This document shows positions 15,904-23,963 of a stretch of 54,470 bases of DNA, one piece after another (the first letter of the stretch is position 1; every line of letters starts with the position of its first letter). This DNA comes from Clostridiales bacterium UBA1728 (GTDB lineage Bacteria; Bacillota; Clostridia; Oscillospirales; Oscillospiraceae), in contig DCIK01000025.1 in assembly GCA_002315975.1 (NCBI GenBank), positions 1-54,470 of the forward strand, read 5' to 3'. Under the pieces are notes generated by a model. That model was given only the letters and a program-made list of their open reading frames with translations, did not search any database and was not told where the DNA came from. A program made the translations under genes and the position numbers.

Positions 15904-16716
15904 TTATTTTCCCCCCTTCTTTTTCCCGGTTTTCGTTGTGCTCTGTCCGGGGCCGTAATAGCTTGAGTAATAATCGTAAGCGCCCTTTTTCTCCGGCATA
16001 CTCATATCGGGAATCACCGCGAGAATGTGCAGGCGGGGGTAAGCCTCTGTAATGTCATCGGCAGAACGGAGTATATCCAGCCGGGCATCGCCAACCAGGG
16101 AAAGAAGCGCCACCACCGCGCAGGCAAGCATACCGGCAAGAACCGTAGAAATCACAACAACCTTGGTGTAGCTGGGAGAGGACCTTTTAGCAGGGATAAT
16201 GGCATAGTCAACAATACGCACAGAGGTACCGTCAACGGTCTCCGAGATACGCTCCGGCAGAATCCTGGCAATGGAATTGGCAATCAGCTCGGCCTCCTGA
16301 GGGCTGGAGCTGGTGACCGTTACCTCAAAGGCGGCGGTGTTGGAAACGCCTTCGGCCTTGACAATGCCCCCTTTCATCTCCTGATAATCGTAGTCAACTC
16401 CCGTGTCGGCAATCACCGACTCCAGCGTGGTGCGGGAAAAGAGAAGATAGATATATGTATCCACCAGAGAATTGGACGCCTGTAATTCCGAGGAAGAGAT
16501 GGAGAAGCTTGTGGCGCCAAAGGTAAAGGAGCTGTTATTAACATACATGGACGCCACAGCCTCATACTTGGGCGTAACAAACAGCCTTGTATAGGTAAAT
16601 GCGGCCGCACCGCTGAGCAGCGCTATAAGGACAATGACCAGCGCATTATTCCACAGAACTCTGAAAAGACTTGCAAAATCAATCCGAAGAACCTCTTCAT
16701 CGCGTTTATTTGACAT
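15904..16716 (-). CDS. CpsC-type chain-length regulator (Wzz domain) and kinase activator
   Basis: A 270-residue membrane protein with the Wzz topology: helix 1 at about residues 24-44, a large extracellular loop, and helix 2 at about 185-207. The C-terminal cytoplasmic tail activates CpsD. The N-terminus IDFASLFRVLWNNALVIVLI is typical. The loop contains SNTAAFEVTVTSSSPQEAE, a usual Wzz segment. Unusually the tail itself holds five tyrosines in AYDYYSSYYGPG, resembling a kinase tyrosine cluster, and ends in a Lys/Gly-rich stretch. It sits between the SGNH-like gene and CpsD. Confidence 0.93.
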   Translation of the reverse strand: MSNKRDEEVLRIDFASLFRVLWNNALVIVLIALLSGAAAFTYTRLFVTPKYEAVASMYVNNSSFTFGATSFSISSSELQASNSLVDTYIYLLFSRTTLESVIADTGVDYDYQEMKGGIVKAEGVSNTAAFEVTVTSSSPQEAELIANSIARILPERISETVDGTSVRIVDYAIIPAKRSSPSYTKVVVISTVLAGMLACAVVALLSLVGDARLDILRSADDITEAYPRLHILAVIPDMSMPEKKGAYDYYSSYYGPGQSTTKTGKKKGGK

Positions 16717-16757
16717 CTTGTTTCCCCTATCCGAGCCGACTGAGCCGGCTCACAGAA

Positions 16758-18032
16758 TTACCAGTTTTTCATGATGTTGACAAAATAGTCCGGATTATCC
16801 TTCAGCAGATTCTTCCGAACCTCTTCAATGCCGAGCTCATCGGTGATCTCCCGGAGATAGCCCATTTTCTCCATTCGGTCATAGACGAGCTTACCAATCA
16901 GCGTATAGGCCTTGGCGCTCAGTCCCGCATCGCCGTTGGAGCTGCGCAGGCTGGGCGGAACAATCTCATGGGAAGCGGAATACTCATCATCGTCCGTAAT
17001 GTTCAGCTGGGCGTCTGCCATACCGTCAGAGCAGAGGTATTTGCGGACGTTTATGTAGTGATCACCGAAGGCCTGGATCATGACGTTATCGAGGGAGCTG
17101 GTGTCCTTCCAGCCGTTTCTGTAGCAAAGACCCAGAACCAGATAGCAGTCGGTACAATTGGTCTGACGGGCCAGCAGCGTCTTGATCTGCTCCACCAGCT
17201 CAGTGGAATTATCGTAGCCGCCGTAGGTGCCGATCCAGACAATGTGGAAATAATCCTTGTACATATCCGATGCAGCGGTAATGATGGGGGTTTTGGCTGC
17301 CACGGAAACCGCGCTTCCGGCTTCGCTGCGGGTGAAGTAGTAGTGCATTCTGTGACCGGAGCCGTGGGTGGCATCGGTTTCGAGGGTGATGGTGCCTGCA
17401 ATGCCGTCAATGCTGACATCATTCACGCCGCCGTTGCCGCCCTTGAGGGGGGTAACATCCTCGCCGTTTTGGCTGATGATCCGGATCTCCACCGGTTCGG
17501 TTTCGGCGGGAATGGTCACGCCCTTTTCCAGCACGAAGGGAACCACGCCGCTGCGACCCAGAACGGTGTTGGTGTCTTCATCGATCACGCCCATGTTCAC
17601 CACGGGAATGCTGACGGTATAGGACTCCCAGTCCAGGCGGGAATACTCCGACGCATTCTTGATGGTGGAGCGGAAGTCATAAATGTCGCAGATATAGGTA
17701 TCGAGGCAGCGCTGGAGAATCAGGGGGTAGGAAACGCTGCCGGAGGAGCCTGCGGTAAGGGTATCGCCCCAGCAGACGATGCCGGGCAGATACTGCGCCA
17801 CGGTGTCCAGATCCTTCCGGTACTCTGCTTCGATCTCCTCCACCGCGGACTGTCTGGCAAGGGTCTGACTATCCTGCTGCTTGAGATATTCTTCTTTGAG
17901 CAGCGCCTCCTCCTGTTTGGTCTTTTTCCGGGTGAAGACCATGGCGATGAGCAAGCTCAGGGCAACCAGCAGACACAGTCCGGCCAGAATGCGGTTTCTG
18001 TTTTTGTAAGCGTTTTTTTCTTCCTGCCACAT
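16758..18032 (-). CDS. Membrane-anchored SGNH/GDSL-like protein with degenerate catalytic residues
   Basis: A 424-residue protein with a cytoplasmic start, one transmembrane helix at about residues 15-33, a short coiled-coil stretch (39-75) and an extracellular SGNH-like domain. The block I sequence reads CWGDTLTAGS at 87-96, where relatives have GDSL. The nucleophile serine is thus Thr91, encoded by ACC. Near the C-terminus GDAGLSAKAYTLIGKLVYDR at 367-386 corresponds to the block V region, but the catalytic His expected before LSAKAY is missing. It is first in the operon with CpsC and CpsD. Active relatives remove or add acyl groups on glycans. This copy may be a binding or scaffold protein, which is inference. 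Confidence 0.7.
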   Translation of the reverse strand: MWQEEKNAYKNRNRILAGLCLLVALSLLIAMVFTRKKTKQEEALLKEEYLKQQDSQTLARQSAVEEIEAEYRKDLDTVAQYLPGIVCWGDTLTAGSSGSVSYPLILQRCLDTYICDIYDFRSTIKNASEYSRLDWESYTVSIPVVNMGVIDEDTNTVLGRSGVVPFVLEKGVTIPAETEPVEIRIISQNGEDVTPLKGGNGGVNDVSIDGIAGTITLETDATHGSGHRMHYYFTRSEAGSAVSVAAKTPIITAASDMYKDYFHIVWIGTYGGYDNSTELVEQIKTLLARQTNCTDCYLVLGLCYRNGWKDTSSLDNVMIQAFGDHYINVRKYLCSDGMADAQLNITDDDEYSASHEIVPPSLRSSNGDAGLSAKAYTLIGKLVYDRMEKMGYLREITDELGIEEVRKNLLKDNPDYFVNIMKNW

Positions 18033-18094
18033 AATAAAACTCCGTTTTTACTCTCTCTGGAAAAATCTCAAAAATCGATTCGTGTGCACACTTT

Positions 18095-18123
18095 ATTGTA
18101 GCAAATCTTCCGCAGAAGTTCAA
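18095..18123 (-). promoter_or_regulatory. Promoter of the SGNH-CpsC-CpsD-transferase operon
   Basis: On the minus strand TTGAAC (18123-18118) and TACAAT (18100-18095) have 17-base spacing, about 60 bases before the first gene. Confidence 0.65.
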
Positions 18124-18178
18124 CGCTTTTTTTAGAATAATTTTGAACCGGGTCGAAGAAAAATCGGGGTTTTTGCAG

Positions 18179-18207
18179 TTGATATCTTTCCCGGAAAATG
18201 ATAAAAT
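18179..18207 (+). promoter_or_regulatory. Promoter of the glycosyltransferase operon
   Basis: TTGATA (18179-18184) and TAAAAT (18202-18207) are 17 bases apart, 77 bases upstream of the first glycosyltransferase. With the opposite promoter at 18095-18123 it forms a divergent control region for the polysaccharide locus. Confidence 0.7.
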
Positions 18208-18284
18208 GTAAAAGATATTGAAAAAAGTTCAAAGGGATTTTTTTATTCATTTTTATTTCAGATATAACCGCAAGGAGAGTCATC

Positions 18285-19325
18285 ATGGTCGAAGGTCTGG
18301 TAACGGTCGTACTGCCGATTTATAAGGTGGAAAAATATCTGGATCGTTGCATCGAGAGCGTTGTCGCACAAAGCTACGAGAAGCTGGAGATCATCCTTGT
18401 GGATGACGGCTCCCCCGACTCCTGCGGCGAGATCTGCGACGGCTGGGCGCAGCGGGATCCGCGCATCCGGGTAATCCACAAGCAGAACGCCGGACTGGGC
18501 ATGGCCCGCAACACCGGTATCGACAACGCCCGGGGCGAGTATATTCTCTTTTTCGACAGCGATGACTATGTAGAGCGGGATACTGTGGAGGTTCTTTACA
18601 ATACCGCCACAGCTACAGGGGCAGAGCTGGTGCTCTTCGGCTACAGCAAGGTATCCCGGGAGGGACAGATCACGGAAACGCAGGTTCCGAGTACGGAAAA
18701 AGCTCTGTACTGCGGCAGGGAGGTTCGGGAGATTGTTCTGCCCGCGCTCTTCGGCCCCCACCCCGAAACGGGGAAATCCTACGGTCTGCTTACCAGTGCC
18801 TGCACCTGTATGTATGCTGCGGAGCTGCTCCGCAAAAGCGGCTGGCACTTTGTCTCCGAGCGGGAATATCTCTCTGAGGACGCTTTTTCTCTCCTTACGC
18901 TTTATGCGAATGTGGAAAGCGTAGCCGTTGTGCCCAGAGCATTTTATCATTACTGTGTCAACGACAGCTCCCTTTCCCACAGCTTTCGCAGTGACAGACT
19001 GTCCTCTAATCTATTCCTGTATAAAGAGAGCATAGCGCTCTGCGACAAAAATGCCTATCCGCAAGCGGTAAAAACACAAGTGGCCTATTTTGTTCTTTCC
19101 AATCTCATCGGCGGTATGAAGTCCTTTGTCTGCGCCGAGCTGCCTCTCTCTGAGCGCTATGGGTATATCCGGGAGATCGTCCGCTCTCCCGGATTTCAAA
19201 AGATTTTAGAGGAAGCCAATAAAAAAGGTGATTCGCCGATGAGAAAAATTCTGCTTGCCGCCGCGAAGATGAGACTCTCCCCCCTGGTCTACGCTCTTGT
19301 GGCACTGAAGAGGAAAACGGAATGA
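18285..19325 (+). CDS. Glycosyltransferase family 2
   Basis: A 346-residue GT-A fold enzyme adding a sugar from a nucleotide-sugar donor to the lipid-linked repeat unit. The N-terminus VTVVLPIYKVEKYLDRCIES, then ILVDDGSPDSCGEICDGW, NAGLGMARNTGIDNARGEY and the metal-binding FFDSDDYVE (DxD-type) are all clear. The C-terminal part is helical with no transmembrane span. AAGGAG precedes the ATG. It heads the plus-strand operon and overlaps the next gene by ATGA. The donor sugar is not predictable. Confidence 0.93.
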   Translation: MVEGLVTVVLPIYKVEKYLDRCIESVVAQSYEKLEIILVDDGSPDSCGEICDGWAQRDPRIRVIHKQNAGLGMARNTGIDNARGEYILFFDSDDYVERDTVEVLYNTATATGAELVLFGYSKVSREGQITETQVPSTEKALYCGREVREIVLPALFGPHPETGKSYGLLTSACTCMYAAELLRKSGWHFVSEREYLSEDAFSLLTLYANVESVAVVPRAFYHYCVNDSSLSHSFRSDRLSSNLFLYKESIALCDKNAYPQAVKTQVAYFVLSNLIGGMKSFVCAELPLSERYGYIREIVRSPGFQKILEEANKKGDSPMRKILLAAAKMRLSPLVYALVALKRKTE

Positions 19326-20692
19326 TAACGCTTCAGAAAAAAAGCTTTGGCACCGCTCTCATTTTTGCAGAGCTGATCTATGTGCTGTTCTTCAATATTC
19401 TGCGGGATTATCTCGGACTCCCTTCCGCCATATCCTACGGAATTGACATCCTGAATCTGCTGGTCTGCTGTTTTCTGCTGATCTATGGGGATAGTGCGAA
19501 TACCCTGCGCCGTCTCCGTCTGAGGGGTGTGGTTGCTGCCGCAGGGCTGCTGGCGTTTGCAGCATGGCTCACTGCGCTGCTGAACCTTGTTCCCCCGCAG
19601 CTTGTGCTCTGGAGCAGCAGAAACAGTTTGCGCTTTCTACCCTTCTTTTTTGCGCTGATCGTATTCTGGGAGGAAGACACCGCCGACAGACTCGTGCGTC
19701 TGCTTCTCCGGCTGCAGATTCCGAATCTGATCATCGGATGCATCGAGTTCTTTTTTCTCCATAAGGAGAGAGATAATGTGGGGGGTATTTTCGGCACTGC
19801 CATCGGCTGCAACGGTTATCTGTTTGCCTATCTCTGCATTGTCACCATTCTGATGGTGGAGCAATATCTGCATAATAACGCCAGCTTCTTCCTTATGGGC
19901 GCAAGCTGCTTTGCTTCCATGTTGCTCTCCGCCATGGCAGAGCTGAAGGTCTCCTATGTAGTAATCCCGCTGATCGTCATCGGTGCCTTTCTGGTGAATC
20001 GCCCCACGCTCAGAGCATTTTCTCTTGCTCTGGTTTTTTCCGCCGGTCTGATCCTGTCCATATACCTGTTACTGCTGTTTTTCCCCAGCTGGTCTGATTC
20101 TTTTTCCAGCGTCAAGGTATTCCTCGGCATGGGTAGAGCCGCAGGCGGCGGCTACAATATTTCCCGTCTGGGTGCTTTCTCTGAGATTAATCAGCTCTGG
20201 TTCCGCAATTCACTCTTCAAAAACATTTTCGGGCTTGGCTTCGGAAACTGCGAATACAGCTCCTTTTCCGCTCTCACCAGCGATTTTTATCTGAAATACG
20301 GATCCTACCACTACTGCTGGTTCTCCCATCAGATGTGGTTTTTGCAGACGGGTTATCTGGGCATCACCTGCTACGGCATCTTCCTGCTGAGCGAGTTCTT
20401 CTGGATTACGCGCATGAAGCGCCGCTTCGGAGATAAGGACGGTGTGGGTTCCTTCGGTCAGATCCTGTGCGGTGTGATCCTCGTCAATTTTGTGTATAAC
20501 TCTTCTCTGATCACAGAAATCGGTTATCTGCTCTACGCTGCACTGGCACTGCCCTTTGTATACTATAAAAAATATCTTCCGGAAATACAGCGCCGTGAGA
20601 GCAGCAGGACTTTTAACCCCACGCCAACGGAAAGCCGAAACATCCGCTCTGATACCGTTGCGGAAGCGGACAATATTTCCTGGAAACTCTGA
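19322..20692 (+). CDS. Wzy/O-antigen-ligase-like polysaccharide polymerase
   Basis: A 456-residue integral membrane protein with about ten to twelve hydrophobic helices and a large loop near residues 255-340. This is the topology of polymerases that join lipid-linked repeat units outside the membrane. The loop contains ENS-like FRNSLFKNIFGLGFGNCEYS and a His-containing SYHYCWFSHQMWFLQTGYLG, similar to the GxGxG and HNxxL region of this loose family. Sequence identity in such proteins is low, so the call rests on topology and locus. It overlaps the preceding glycosyltransferase gene by 4 bases. The hydrophilic tail of about 30 residues is unusual. Confidence 0.8.
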   Translation: MITLQKKSFGTALIFAELIYVLFFNILRDYLGLPSAISYGIDILNLLVCCFLLIYGDSANTLRRLRLRGVVAAAGLLAFAAWLTALLNLVPPQLVLWSSRNSLRFLPFFFALIVFWEEDTADRLVRLLLRLQIPNLIIGCIEFFFLHKERDNVGGIFGTAIGCNGYLFAYLCIVTILMVEQYLHNNASFFLMGASCFASMLLSAMAELKVSYVVIPLIVIGAFLVNRPTLRAFSLALVFSAGLILSIYLLLLFFPSWSDSFSSVKVFLGMGRAAGGGYNISRLGAFSEINQLWFRNSLFKNIFGLGFGNCEYSSFSALTSDFYLKYGSYHYCWFSHQMWFLQTGYLGITCYGIFLLSEFFWITRMKRRFGDKDGVGSFGQILCGVILVNFVYNSSLITEIGYLLYAALALPFVYYKKYLPEIQRRESSRTFNPTPTESRNIRSDTVAEADNISWKL

Positions 20693-20747
20693 TGGCCGCT
20701 GTCGGTATAAGCCGCAGGAAAAACCGCATCAGAGAGGAGTTCAGCCT

Positions 20748-21872
20748 ATGTCAGATAAACTGAAAATCGCCATGTTCGGCCACAAGCGCATCCCCTCCCG
20801 GGAGGGCGGTGTGGAGATCGTGGTGGCGGAGCTGGCCACGGGTATGGCCGCAAGAGGTCACAGCGTTGTGTGCTATAACCGCAGGGGGCACAATGTGGCA
20901 GGCGCCGAATTTGACGGCGAAAGGCTCTCGGAGTACCGGGGCGTGGCGCTCAAAGAGGTTCTTACCCTTGATGCCAAAGGGCTTGCGGCTGTCAGCTCCT
21001 CCTTCTTTGCCTCCCTCCGAGCGGCCTTCGGAGGCTATGATGTGGTTCATATCCACGCGGAGGGTCCCGCGTTCCTCTGCGCTCTGCCGAAGCTCTTTGG
21101 GAAAAAGGTCATCGTTACCGTTCACGGGCTGGATCATCAGCGGGCCAAATGGGGCCGCTTTGCCTCGGCGTATATTCTGGCCGGGGAGAAAAATGCCGTC
21201 CGCTTTGCAGATAGCATCATTGTCCTCTCGGAAGGGGTGCAGCGCTATTTCAAAGAGAAATACGGCCGGGATACGGTCTATATTCCCAACGGCGTAAGAG
21301 CGCCTGAAATCCTCGCGCCCCGGCTCATCCGTGAGAAATACGGTCTGGAGAAGGACGGCTATATTCTCTATCTGGGCAGACTGGTGCCCGAAAAGGGCAT
21401 CCACTACCTTATCGAAGCCTACGGGAAGGTCAATACCGACAAAAGGCTGGTGATCGCCGGCGGCGGCAGTGATACCGACAGCTATGCCGCGGAGCTTCGC
21501 TCTCTTGCAGCCGGGGATGAGCGCATCCTCTTCACAGGCTTTGTGCAGGGGCAGCTTTTAGGCGAGCTCTACAGCAACGCCTATATTTACACCCTGCCCT
21601 CCGATCTGGAGGGTATGCCCCTGAGCCTGCTGGAGGCCATGAGCTACGGCAACTGCTGCCTCACCTCTGATATTGCCGAGTGCGCTGAGGTGACTGGGGA
21701 GAAGGCCCTGCAGTTCCGCAAGGGCGACACGGAAGAGCTTCGTGCGATGCTGCAAAGACTCTGCGACGATCCTGCGCAGGTGGAGGGTTATAAGCGGGAC
21801 GCAGCCGGGTATATCTGCGGAAAATTCAACTGGGACGATGTGGTAGAAAGGACGCTGGAGCTGTACCGATGA
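20748..21872 (+). CDS. Glycosyltransferase family 4 (DUF1972-type N-terminus)
   Basis: A 374-residue GT-B enzyme. The start at 20748 follows AGAGAGGAG and gives MSDKLKIAMFGHKRIPSREG; the GHKRIPSREGGVE block is typical of rhamnosyl- or galactosyltransferase-like members with a DUF1972 N-domain. HIHAEGPAFLCALPKLFGKK and TVHGLDHQR lie in the acceptor domain. ILYLGRLVPEKGIHYLIEAY and the E-x7-E region PSDLEGMPLSLLEAM lie in the donor domain. Its stop overlaps the next start (ATGA). A longer in-frame extension into the upstream polymerase gene lacks a good ribosome site and was not chosen. Confidence 0.92.
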   Translation: MSDKLKIAMFGHKRIPSREGGVEIVVAELATGMAARGHSVVCYNRRGHNVAGAEFDGERLSEYRGVALKEVLTLDAKGLAAVSSSFFASLRAAFGGYDVVHIHAEGPAFLCALPKLFGKKVIVTVHGLDHQRAKWGRFASAYILAGEKNAVRFADSIIVLSEGVQRYFKEKYGRDTVYIPNGVRAPEILAPRLIREKYGLEKDGYILYLGRLVPEKGIHYLIEAYGKVNTDKRLVIAGGGSDTDSYAAELRSLAAGDERILFTGFVQGQLLGELYSNAYIYTLPSDLEGMPLSLLEAMSYGNCCLTSDIAECAEVTGEKALQFRKGDTEELRAMLQRLCDDPAQVEGYKRDAAGYICGKFNWDDVVERTLELYR

Positions 21873-23065
21873 AGATTCTGATAATCAATAAATTTCTCTA
21901 CCCCAATGGTGGGTCGGAGACCTATATTTTCAAACTGGGCAACTATCTGCGCTGCATGGGTCATCAGGTGGAATACTTCGGCATGGAGCACGAAGGGCGC
22001 TGCGTGGGTAACCGGGTCAATGCCTATACCTCCGAGATGGATTTCCACGGGGGTTCCATACTCTCCAAGCTGAGCTATCCCATCAGAACCATCTACAGTA
22101 GGGAAGCCCGCGCGAAGCTCCGGCAGGTGCTGGAGGATTTTCAGCCGGATGTGTGCCACCTGAATAACTTCAATTACCAGCTCACGCCCTCTGTGATCCC
22201 GGCAATCTGCAAATGGCGGGAGGAAAACCACAGAAGCTGCCGCATCGTCTACACTGCCCACGACCCTCAGCTTGTCTGTCCCAACCATATGTGCAAGAAT
22301 CCCAACAGCGGCGAAAACTGCGAAAAATGTCTGGACGGCAGCTTTCTCAACTGCTTCAAAGGCAAATGCATCCACGGCTCTGCGGCTAAATCGGCCATCG
22401 GCAGCGCAGAGGCGTATTTTTGGCAGCGCAAGGGAGTTTATCGCAATATCGACACGATCATCTGCTGCTCCGAATTTCTTCAGGGAAAGCTGGATCGCAA
22501 TCCTGTCCTTGCGGAAAAGACAATTGCCCTCCACAACTTCGTTGAGCAGCCGGAGTGGAAAAGCGTCAGAAAGAAGAATTACATTCTTTATTTCGGACGC
22601 TTTTCAGAAGAAAAGGGCATACGCACCCTGCTGCAGGTTTGCCGGGAGCTGCCGGATATCTCCTTCGTCTTTGCCGGGAACGGCCCCCTGGAGGCAGAGG
22701 TCAACGCCGTGCCCAATGTTCGGAATGTGGGCTTTCAGAGCGGCGAGGCCCTGGAAACCCTGATCCGGGAAGCCCGGTTTTCGGTATATCCCTCCGAGTG
22801 CTACGAGAACTGCCCCTTCTCCGTGATGGAATCCCAGATGTACGGCACACCGGTATTAGGCGCGGATATCGGCGGCATTCCGGAGCTGATCCGCCCCGGT
22901 GAGACCGGCGACTTATTCGAGAGCGGAAATAAGGAAGCCCTGAAGGCAAAGATTGCAGAAATGGGCAGCAAAGCCGCGGAATACAGCGAAAACTGCCGGG
23001 ACATCCGCTTTGACACCATTGACAGGTACTATGAGAAACTGATGAAGATCTATTGCGCGGACTGA
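21869..23065 (+). CDS. Glycosyltransferase family 4
   Basis: A 398-residue GT-B enzyme. MKILIINKFLYPNGGSETYI and LGNYLRCMGHQVEYFGM form the first Rossmann half. A cysteine-rich insert at about residues 138-170 (CPNHMCKNPNSGENCEKCLD) is typical of this subgroup and may bind metal. The donor half has ILYFGRFSEEKGIRTLLQV, FAGNGPLEAE and SECYENCPFSVMESQMYG, the last holding the E-x7-E motif. It is translationally coupled to the gene before it and 2 bases from the disrupted glycosyltransferase after it. Confidence 0.93.
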   Translation: MKILIINKFLYPNGGSETYIFKLGNYLRCMGHQVEYFGMEHEGRCVGNRVNAYTSEMDFHGGSILSKLSYPIRTIYSREARAKLRQVLEDFQPDVCHLNNFNYQLTPSVIPAICKWREENHRSCRIVYTAHDPQLVCPNHMCKNPNSGENCEKCLDGSFLNCFKGKCIHGSAAKSAIGSAEAYFWQRKGVYRNIDTIICCSEFLQGKLDRNPVLAEKTIALHNFVEQPEWKSVRKKNYILYFGRFSEEKGIRTLLQVCRELPDISFVFAGNGPLEAEVNAVPNVRNVGFQSGEALETLIREARFSVYPSECYENCPFSVMESQMYGTPVLGADIGGIPELIRPGETGDLFESGNKEALKAKIAEMGSKAAEYSENCRDIRFDTIDRYYEKLMKIYCAD

Positions 23066-23067
23066 CT

Positions 23068-23962
23068 ATGCCGAAAACTCTCACCGTTATCACGCCCGCC
23101 TATAACAGGGCTCCAAACCTGAAGGACTTATACGGTTCTCTGCTCGTCCAGACCTGCCACGAGTTTGAATGGCTGATTGTGGACGACAGCAGCACGGATA
23201 ACACTGAAGAAGTGGTTGCTGCCCTGAGACGCGAAAGCAGCTTCCCCATCCGGTATCTCAAAAAAGTAAACGGCGGAAAGCACACCGCCCTGAATCTGGG
23301 GATCCGCGTATTCAGACACCGCTGACCTTTATCGTCGATTCCGACGACACTCTGACCGATGATGCCATACAGACCGTATTGGAATATTATGGAAAATATA
23401 AAGATTCCGATATTTGCGGCTTCTCATTTTTAAGGAGATACCCTGACGGAAGAATTAACGGGAAACCGTTTACCCCGGATGAAAAGCTCGCAACTTTTAT
23501 TGAGTGCAGAATCAATGGACACGATACGAACGCCAATAAAGCCGATGTCTTTTTTACTTCCTGTCTCAGAGAGTTCCCCTTCCCGGAATTTGAGGGGAGC
23601 GTTTCCTCGGTGAGGATGTTGTGTGGGTTCAGATGGCCAGAAAATACAGAATGGTGCACATCAACAAAGCCATATACATCGGTGAATATCTTGAAAACGG
23701 ACTGATGAAAAGCCGAAGGAAGAACAATATAAAGTCACCCAAAGGCTGTATGACCCGGGCAAACGGATACCTGTATTCGGATATCAATCTGAAGTTCCGA
23801 ACGAAATGCGCCCTTCAGTATATGATCTACGGCTGGTTTGCCGGCAGAAGCACCGCTCAGCTCATCAAAGATGCCAATCAGAAATGGCTGGTTTGCCTCT
23901 GTACTATTCCTGCGAGAGTAATTTACACAAAATGGAAATTCGATTTCAGGGGGATTCAATAA
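23068..23962 (+). pseudogene. Glycosyltransferase family 2 gene broken by two frameshifts
   Basis: Three successive reading frames together give one GT2 protein of about 298 residues. The first runs from ATG 23068 (LTVITPAYNRAPNLKDLYGS, VDDSSTDNTEEVV, GGKHTALNLGI). The second from about 23310 has PLTFIVDSDDTLTDD. The third from about 23597 has RFLGEDVVWVQMARKYRMVH to the stop at 23962. Each change of frame equals one missing base. The second is at GAGGGGAGC (23592-23600), where a fifth G restores EGERFLGEDVV. The first lies near the CTGGGGATCCGCG run (23297-23309). It could be a true recent pseudogene or a base-calling error in G runs. The intact version would be a normal operon member. Confidence 0.85.
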
Positions 23963-23963
23963 A

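Noticed and set aside
20556..20747. Longer in-frame start for the first GT4 gene within the polymerase gene
   Set aside because: The extension has no homology to GT4 N-termini, and a good ribosome site with MSDKLKIAMFG begins at 20748.
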